DNA from: Variovorax beijingensis
GTDB taxonomy: Bacteria; Pseudomonadota; Gammaproteobacteria; Burkholderiales; Burkholderiaceae_C
Length of the DNA: 64,000 nucleotides
Direction: 5' to 3'
Assembly (NCBI RefSeq): GCF_003951285.1
Contig: NZ_RXFQ01000011.1
Location: 1-64,000 of the forward strand
In this document: piece by piece, positions 59,833-64,000 of the stretch
Position numbering within the stretch: the first letter of the stretch is position 1
Layout: each line of letters starts with the position of its first letter
The notes under the pieces: model-generated
Seen by the model: only the letters and a program-made list of their open reading frames with translations
Database searches by the model: none
What the model was told of the DNA's origin: nothing
Program-made: the position numbers and the translations under genes

Positions 59833-60267
59833 TTACTGCACGCGGTTCCAGGTTTGCGTACGCCAGAAGGGCCCCAGATAGCCGCGCACTTCGAGCTTCT
59901 TGCCACCGTCGATCGGCGTGAAGCTCGCGCGGTATTCCTTGCCGTTCTCGGGGTCGAGGATCTTTCCGCCTTCCCAGACGTCCTTGCCCTCGGCCTTCTT
60001 GCCGCCGCGGATGATGTCGAGCCCGGTGATGGGCTTGCCCTTGCGGTCGTCGCTGCACTCGTCGCAGATCGCATCGGGCTTGGCGTCCTTCTTGAGCGAC
60101 TTCTCGATGCGGCCGATGAGCGCGCCGTTGACTTCGCCGATGCGGATCTCGGCCTTGGCCTCGCCGGTCTTGTCGTCGACGTTGCGCCAGAGGCCGACAG
60201 GCGTGGTCTGCGCCGCGGCCATGACGGCGGTGGCGGCAAGAACGATGGCTGCAAGCGTCGATTTCAT
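59833..60267 (-). CDS. DUF2147 secreted protein
   Basis: A 144-residue protein with a signal peptide (MKSTLAAIVLAATAVMAAA|QTTPVG). DUF2147 markers: PVGLWRNVDDKTGEAKAEIR, IGRIEKSLKKDAKPDAICDECSDDR spread over about residues 51-75, and GGKILDPENGKEYRASFTPI. A Cys pair (CDEC) is likely disulfide-bonded or metal-binding. Family function is unknown; it has a lipocalin-like beta-rich appearance. Its position inside a cytoplasmic beta-oxidation operon suggests handling of the lipid outside the membrane. Confidence 0.88.
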   Translation of the reverse strand: MKSTLAAIVLAATAVMAAAQTTPVGLWRNVDDKTGEAKAEIRIGEVNGALIGRIEKSLKKDAKPDAICDECSDDRKGKPITGLDIIRGGKKAEGKDVWEGGKILDPENGKEYRASFTPIDGGKKLEVRGYLGPFWRTQTWNRVQ

Positions 60268-60310
60268 GAAACGGCTCCCAGTCGGACGATGAGAAGAAGG
60301 GTCGAAGGCC

Positions 60311-62107
60311 TCAGGCCAGCGCCGCGTCGGTGTCCATCAGCACCTTGCTGCCGGCGCGTGCGGTGCGCATCAGCGTCGCGGTTTCGGGGAACAGCTTGGC
60401 GAAGTAGAAGCGCGCGGTCTGCAGCTTGGCAACATAGAACGGGTCGGTGTTGCCGGCGGCAATTTCGCGCAGCGCCACCTGCGCCATGCGCGCGAACAGG
60501 TAGCCGAACACGAAATGGCCGGCCACGCGCAGGTAGTCGACCGCGGCGGCGCCCACTTCGTCGGGGTTCTGGAAGCCCTTGAAGCCGATCTCCGTCGTGA
60601 ACTTGGTGAGCTGGTCGCCCAGGCCCGCGATGGGGTTGATGAACTCGGCCATCTTCTCGTTCACGCCCTCTTCTTCCACCAGCTTGGCGACGAGCTTGCC
60701 GAACTTCTTCAGCGACGCGCCGTTGTTGCCCAGCACCTTGCGGCCCAGCAGGTCCAGCGACTGGATGGTGTTGGTGCCTTCGTAGATCATGTTGATGCGG
60801 TTGTCGCGCACGAACTGCTCCATGCCCCATTCCTTGATGAAGCCGTGGCCGCCGAACACCTGCATGCAGGCGTTGGTCGCGATGTGGCCGTTGTCGGTGA
60901 TGAAGGCCTTGACGATGGGCGTGAGCAGCGCCACCAGTTCGCCCGAGTCCTTGCGCACCTTCTCGTCCGGGTGGTTGTGCTCCTTGTCGAGCAGCAGCGT
61001 GCAGAAGATCTGCAGCGCGCGGCCGCCTTCGGCGTACGCCTTGGCCGTGAGCAGCATCTTGCGCACGTCGGGGTGCACGATGATCGGGTCGGCTTCCTTG
61101 TCCTTGGCCTTCACGCCCGAGAGCGAGCGCATCTGGATGCGGTCCTTGGCGTAGGCCAGCGCATTCTGGTAAGCCACTTCGGTCAGGCCGAGCGACTGGT
61201 TGCCCACGCCCAGGCGCGCGGCGTTCATCATCACGAACATGGCCTGCAGGCCCTTGTTGGGCTCGCCCACCAGCGAACCGGTGGCGCCTTCGATCACGAT
61301 CTGCGCGGTGGCGTTGCCGTGGATGCCCATCTTGTGCTCGAGGCCGGCGCAGAAGATCGGGTTGCGCTCGCCGAGCGAGCCGTCGGACTTGACCTTGTAC
61401 TTGGGCACCACGAACAGGCTGATGCCCTTGCTGCCCTTGGGCGCATCGGGCAGGCGGGCCAGCACCAGGTGAATGATGTTGTCCGTCATGTCGTGCTCGC
61501 CGGCCGAGATGAAGATCTTGCTGCCGGTGATGCGGTAGCTGCCGTCGGGCTGGGGTTCGGCCTTGGTGCGCAGCAGGCCCAGGTCGGTGCCGCAGTGCGG
61601 CTCGGTCAGGCACATGGTGCCGGTCCATTCGCCGCTCGTGAGCTTGGGCAGGTAGGTCTTCTTCTGCTCTTCGGTGCCGTGGGCCACCAGCGCTTCGTAG
61701 GCGCCGTGCGAGAGGCCAGGGTACATGGTCCAGGCCTGGTTGGCGCTGTTGAGCATTTCGAACAGGCACTGGTTGACCACGAAGGGCAGGCCCTGGCCGC
61801 CGAAGGCCGGGTCGCACGAGAGCGCGGGCCAGCCGCCTTCGACGTACTTGGCGTAGGCGTCCTTGAAGCCCTTGGGCGTCTTGACCTCGTGCGTGGCCTT
61901 GTCGAGCGTGCAGCCTTCTTCGTCGCCGCTGATGTTGAGCGGGAAGGTCACCTCGGCGGCGAACTTGCCGGCCTCCTCGATCACCGCGTTGATGGTGTCG
62001 GCATCGGTCTCGGCATGGGCCGGAAGCGCCTTGAGTTCGTCGGCGACGTTGAGCACTTCGTGCAGCACGAACTGCATGTCGCGTACGGGTGGGTTGTAGG
62101 TAGGCAT
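60311..62107 (-). CDS. Acyl-CoA dehydrogenase (C-terminal-extended, FadE/DmdC-like)
   Basis: A 598-residue acyl-CoA dehydrogenase longer than the 380-400 core. N-terminal Y(N)PPVRDMQFVLHEVL is characteristic of this class. TMCLTEPHCGTDLGLLRTKA is the FAD/substrate loop, ITGSKIFISAGEHDM follows, and the catalytic Glu is in RINMIYEGTNTIQSLDLLG. An extra C-terminal domain of about 150 residues follows. Unlike the PimC/PimD pair, it has the canonical catalytic motif. It is the first enzyme gene after the TetR regulator, with AGGAG upstream of ATG 62107. Confidence 0.92.
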   Translation of the reverse strand: MPTYNPPVRDMQFVLHEVLNVADELKALPAHAETDADTINAVIEEAGKFAAEVTFPLNISGDEEGCTLDKATHEVKTPKGFKDAYAKYVEGGWPALSCDPAFGGQGLPFVVNQCLFEMLNSANQAWTMYPGLSHGAYEALVAHGTEEQKKTYLPKLTSGEWTGTMCLTEPHCGTDLGLLRTKAEPQPDGSYRITGSKIFISAGEHDMTDNIIHLVLARLPDAPKGSKGISLFVVPKYKVKSDGSLGERNPIFCAGLEHKMGIHGNATAQIVIEGATGSLVGEPNKGLQAMFVMMNAARLGVGNQSLGLTEVAYQNALAYAKDRIQMRSLSGVKAKDKEADPIIVHPDVRKMLLTAKAYAEGGRALQIFCTLLLDKEHNHPDEKVRKDSGELVALLTPIVKAFITDNGHIATNACMQVFGGHGFIKEWGMEQFVRDNRINMIYEGTNTIQSLDLLGRKVLGNNGASLKKFGKLVAKLVEEEGVNEKMAEFINPIAGLGDQLTKFTTEIGFKGFQNPDEVGAAAVDYLRVAGHFVFGYLFARMAQVALREIAAGNTDPFYVAKLQTARFYFAKLFPETATLMRTARAGSKVLMDTDAALA

Positions 62108-62158
62108 CCGTGACTCTCCTGGTCTAAAACTGAAAGGGAAAAAGAAAAAGGGGGCCGC

Positions 62159-62857
62159 TCAGCGCACCGGCTTGAGCCGGCGGGAGGCGGCGGGCTTGGC
62201 CGCCGCCGCGGCTTCGGCCGGCGGCGCATCGGGCGTGGCGCTGCGCGCAAGGATGTTGTCGAAGCCGACGTTGGCGCGGCCGATGGAACCCGGCACCTGC
62301 AGGAAGCGCGCTTCGTAGTGCAGCGCGAGGATCAGGCCGTGGATCTCGAAGGCCAGCTGCCGCTCGTCGGCGTCGGCGCGCAGATGGCCTTCGCTCTTGG
62401 CCTGCACGATCGCGCGCAGCACGGCCGCCTGCCAGATGCTGACCGATTCCACGAGCGCATCGCGCACCGGGCCGGGACGGTCGTCGAATTCGGAAGCGCC
62501 GCTGATGTAGATGCAGCCCGAGTCGATCTCGGCCGAGGTGCGCTTCATCCAGTTGGCGAACATGGCGCGCAGGCGCGGCAGGCCGCGCGGCGCCTCGAGC
62601 GCGGGAAAAAACACTTCCTGCTCGAAACGTGCGTGATACTCGCGCACCACGGAAATCTGCAGTTCCTCGCGCGAGCCGAAGTGGGCGAACACGCCCGACT
62701 TGCTCATCTTGGTGAGCTCGGCCACCGCGCCGATCGACAGGCCCTCGAGCCCGATCTGCGCCGCCAGCGCCAGCGCGGCGTCGACGATCACGGCCTTGGT
62801 CTGCTGGCCCTTCTGGGCAGCGCGGACCGGCTTGGCGGGAACGGCATTGACAGACAT
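62159..62857 (-). CDS. TetR-family transcriptional regulator
   Basis: A 232-residue repressor. HTH in residues 20-66: AVIVDAALALAAQIGLEGLS, then IGAVAELTKMSKSGVFAHFG with SREELQISVVREY. The C-terminal domain resembles the TetR_C 6/AcrR type; a disordered Ala/Pro tail follows. It heads the minus-strand lipid cluster and has a palindromic site 22 bases upstream of its own start, so it probably represses itself and the operon until an acyl-CoA or similar ligand binds. Confidence 0.9.
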   Translation of the reverse strand: MSVNAVPAKPVRAAQKGQQTKAVIVDAALALAAQIGLEGLSIGAVAELTKMSKSGVFAHFGSREELQISVVREYHARFEQEVFFPALEAPRGLPRLRAMFANWMKRTSAEIDSGCIYISGASEFDDRPGPVRDALVESVSIWQAAVLRAIVQAKSEGHLRADADERQLAFEIHGLILALHYEARFLQVPGSIGRANVGFDNILARSATPDAPPAEAAAAAKPAASRRLKPVR

Positions 62858-62879
62858 CGTGGAAGCTCCGGAATAAAAC

Positions 62880-62891
62880 GAACGGTCGTTC
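62880..62891. promoter_or_regulatory. Likely TetR operator GAACG-GT-CGTTC
   Basis: A palindrome with 5-bp arms GAACG/CGTTC and a 2-base centre, the form recognised by several TetR-type lipid regulators. It lies 22 bases upstream of the TetR start, in the position of the core promoter or just downstream. No second copy was found upstream of the acyl-CoA dehydrogenase gene. Confidence 0.6.
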
Positions 62892-62985
62892 TATTTTGCA
62901 GGGGCTTTGCACTTTTGGCTGGCAATGACCTTCCGCTATTGAAGGTTAATGGGCGGAAAGCGGGGCGCCATGCCCCACCCCCGGA

Positions 62986-63744
62986 TCAGAACTCCTGCGA
63001 GACCGGCCGCAGCACCACCTCGTTGATGTCCACATCCGCCGGCTGCTCCACGGCATAGACCACGGCGCGCGCCACCGAATCGGCGGGGATCTGGTTGGCT
63101 TCGTAGAACGCCCTGACGCCGGCCGCGCTCTCGGCGTCGGTGCTGCCGAACTTCAGCTCCGACTCCACCGCGCCGGGCGAGACGATGGTCACGCGCACGC
63201 CGCCGTTGCCCATTTCCACGCGCAGCCCTTCGGAGATGGCGCGCACCGCATGCTTGGTCGCGCTGTAGACCGTGCCGATCGGCGTGAACACCTTGAGCCC
63301 CGCGATCGACGCGACGTTGACGATATGGCCGCTGCCCTGTGCCTGCATGCGCGGCAGCACCGCGGCAATGCCGTAGAGCACGCCCTTGATGTTGACGTCG
63401 ATGGTGCGGTCCCACTCGTCGACCTTGAGCTTGTCGAGTGGCGACAGCGGCATCACGCCCGCGTTGTTGACCAGCACGTCGATGCGGCCGAAGGCCTCGA
63501 CAGTGGCGGCGGCGAGCTTTTCCAGATCGGCGCGACGGGCCACGTCGGTGGCCACGGCGATGGCCTCGCCGCCGGCCTCGCGGATTTCGGCGACCACCTT
63601 GTCGAGGCGATCGGTGCGACGCGCCGCGAGCACCACTTTCGCGCCGCGCGCGGCCAGGTGGCGTGCGGTCGATTCGCCGAGCCCGCTGCTCGCGCCGGTG
63701 ACGATGGCGACCTTGCCTTTGATGTTGTCTTGAACGGATGTCAT
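62986..63744 (-). CDS. Short-chain dehydrogenase/reductase
   Basis: A 252-residue classical SDR with an intact active site: IVTGASSGLGESTARHLAARG, NNAG in VLVNNAGVMPLSP, Ser in IVNVASIAGLKVFTPIG, and YSATK in GTVYSATKHAVRAI. It resembles serine/3-hydroxy acid dehydrogenase-like SDRs (YdfG). The substrate is unknown. Divergent from the LysR gene at 63878, its probable regulator. Confidence 0.9.
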   Translation of the reverse strand: MTSVQDNIKGKVAIVTGASSGLGESTARHLAARGAKVVLAARRTDRLDKVVAEIREAGGEAIAVATDVARRADLEKLAAATVEAFGRIDVLVNNAGVMPLSPLDKLKVDEWDRTIDVNIKGVLYGIAAVLPRMQAQGSGHIVNVASIAGLKVFTPIGTVYSATKHAVRAISEGLRVEMGNGGVRVTIVSPGAVESELKFGSTDAESAAGVRAFYEANQIPADSVARAVVYAVEQPADVDINEVVLRPVSQEF

Positions 63745-63837
63745 GGGAAATTCCTTTCGGGTGTGTTGAAGAACAAGAAGTACATGCAGTGTGGAAAATC
63801 CACGCGTTCCCGTAAATGAAACTCTGGCGACTTCACA

Positions 63838-63854
63838 ATTCCTCAATCTGGAAT
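63838..63854. promoter_or_regulatory. LysR-type box ATTCC-N7-GGAAT
   Basis: An inverted repeat with a T-N11-A core lies 23 bases before the LysR start and 94 bases before the SDR start in the shared divergent region. The position and form fit a LysR autoregulation/activation site. Confidence 0.55.
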
Positions 63855-63877
63855 ACAGCGCCTCTTGAAAGCACCCC

Positions 63878-64000
63878 ATGGCCAACCGTCTCGAAGCCCT
63901 GCGCGTGTTCTGCACCGCCGCCGCTGCCGCCAACTTCCGCGAGGCCGCCGCGCGCCTGTCCGTCTCGCCGCAAGTCGTGACGCGCGCGGTGCGCGAGCTG
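63878..64000 (+). CDS. LysR-family transcriptional regulator (N-terminal part)
   Basis: Only the first 41 codons are present. MANRLEALRVFCTAAAAANF then REAAARLSVSPQVVTRAVREL is an LTTR helix-turn-helix. It is divergent from the SDR gene and is cut by the window edge. The start ATG 63878 has no strong ribosome-binding site (CTTGAAAGCACCCC). Confidence 0.82.
   Translation, partial: MANRLEALRVFCTAAAAANFREAAARLSVSPQVVTRAVREL

Overview
The window is GC-rich, densely packed chromosomal DNA from a betaproteobacterium. It most resembles the Comamonadaceae (Burkholderiales), with Variovorax the closest fit in gene content. This rests on several Bug/TctC-type extracytoplasmic binding proteins, a TRAP transporter, a pimelate-type dicarboxylate degradation cluster, a GltIJKL-AspA aspartate/glutamate locus, a class A RNase P RNA, and short GCTA..TAGC hairpins between genes. 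There are no tRNA or rRNA genes, insertion sequences, prophage genes or CRISPR arrays. The only gap over 300 bases without a protein gene (4255-4752) holds rnpB.

Layout. 1-9.4 kb: the tail of an unidentified gene, a Bug binding protein, a NUDIX/metallo-beta-lactamase fusion, a diverged pseudouridine-synthase homologue, a lipoprotein, rnpB, cysK, an FAD oxidoreductase, a flavin reductase-like protein and a ProQ-domain RNA-binding protein. 9.4-13.1 kb (minus): htpX behind a good sigma-32-type promoter, and a tightly overlapping pyrC - NYN-domain protein - DUF3025 operon. 13.1-21.2 kb (plus): a complete dipeptide/oligopeptide-type ABC importer ending in an amidase, then a Tat-signal nitroreductase-like protein. 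21.3-23.1 kb: allA, a tiny lipoprotein and a LysR regulator.

23.2-38.4 kb (plus) is a run of 12 genes read divergently from the LysR gene. It encodes a bifunctional enoyl-CoA hydratase/3-hydroxyacyl-CoA dehydrogenase, a thiolase, a PimC/PimD-like acyl-CoA dehydrogenase pair, a PaaG-like crotonase, a CoA-transferase, an acyl-CoA ligase, two Bug binding proteins and a complete TRAP transporter. Together these could import a (di)carboxylic acid, activate it to its CoA ester and carry out beta-oxidation. A nucleoside hydrolase follows. 39.4-44.3 kb (minus): gltL-gltK-gltJ-gltI and aspA, which import aspartate/glutamate and deaminate aspartate. 44.5-51.6 kb: a LysR/amidase pair, a 2-hydroxyacid dehydrogenase, an Atm1-like ABC exporter, a YciA-like thioesterase and a type I periplasmic binding protein.

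51.6-62.9 kb (minus) is a second fatty-acid locus: a TetR regulator with a palindromic site in its leader, an acyl-CoA dehydrogenase, a DUF2147 protein, a FadN-type bifunctional enzyme, a DUF559 nuclease-like gene, a thiolase, an alpha/beta hydrolase, a thioesterase, an SDR without the catalytic Tyr, a DsbA-fold isomerase and a crotonase. The window ends with an SDR divergent from a truncated LysR gene.

The strongest unexplained signals are: (i) a hairpin element of about 70 nt in three copies, each between two genes of one operon and each in the sense orientation; (ii) a DUF559 nuclease gene bracketed by an inverted pair of 34-bp palindrome-bearing repeats and wedged between fadN and its thiolase; (iii) two enzyme-fold proteins that lack their catalytic residues.
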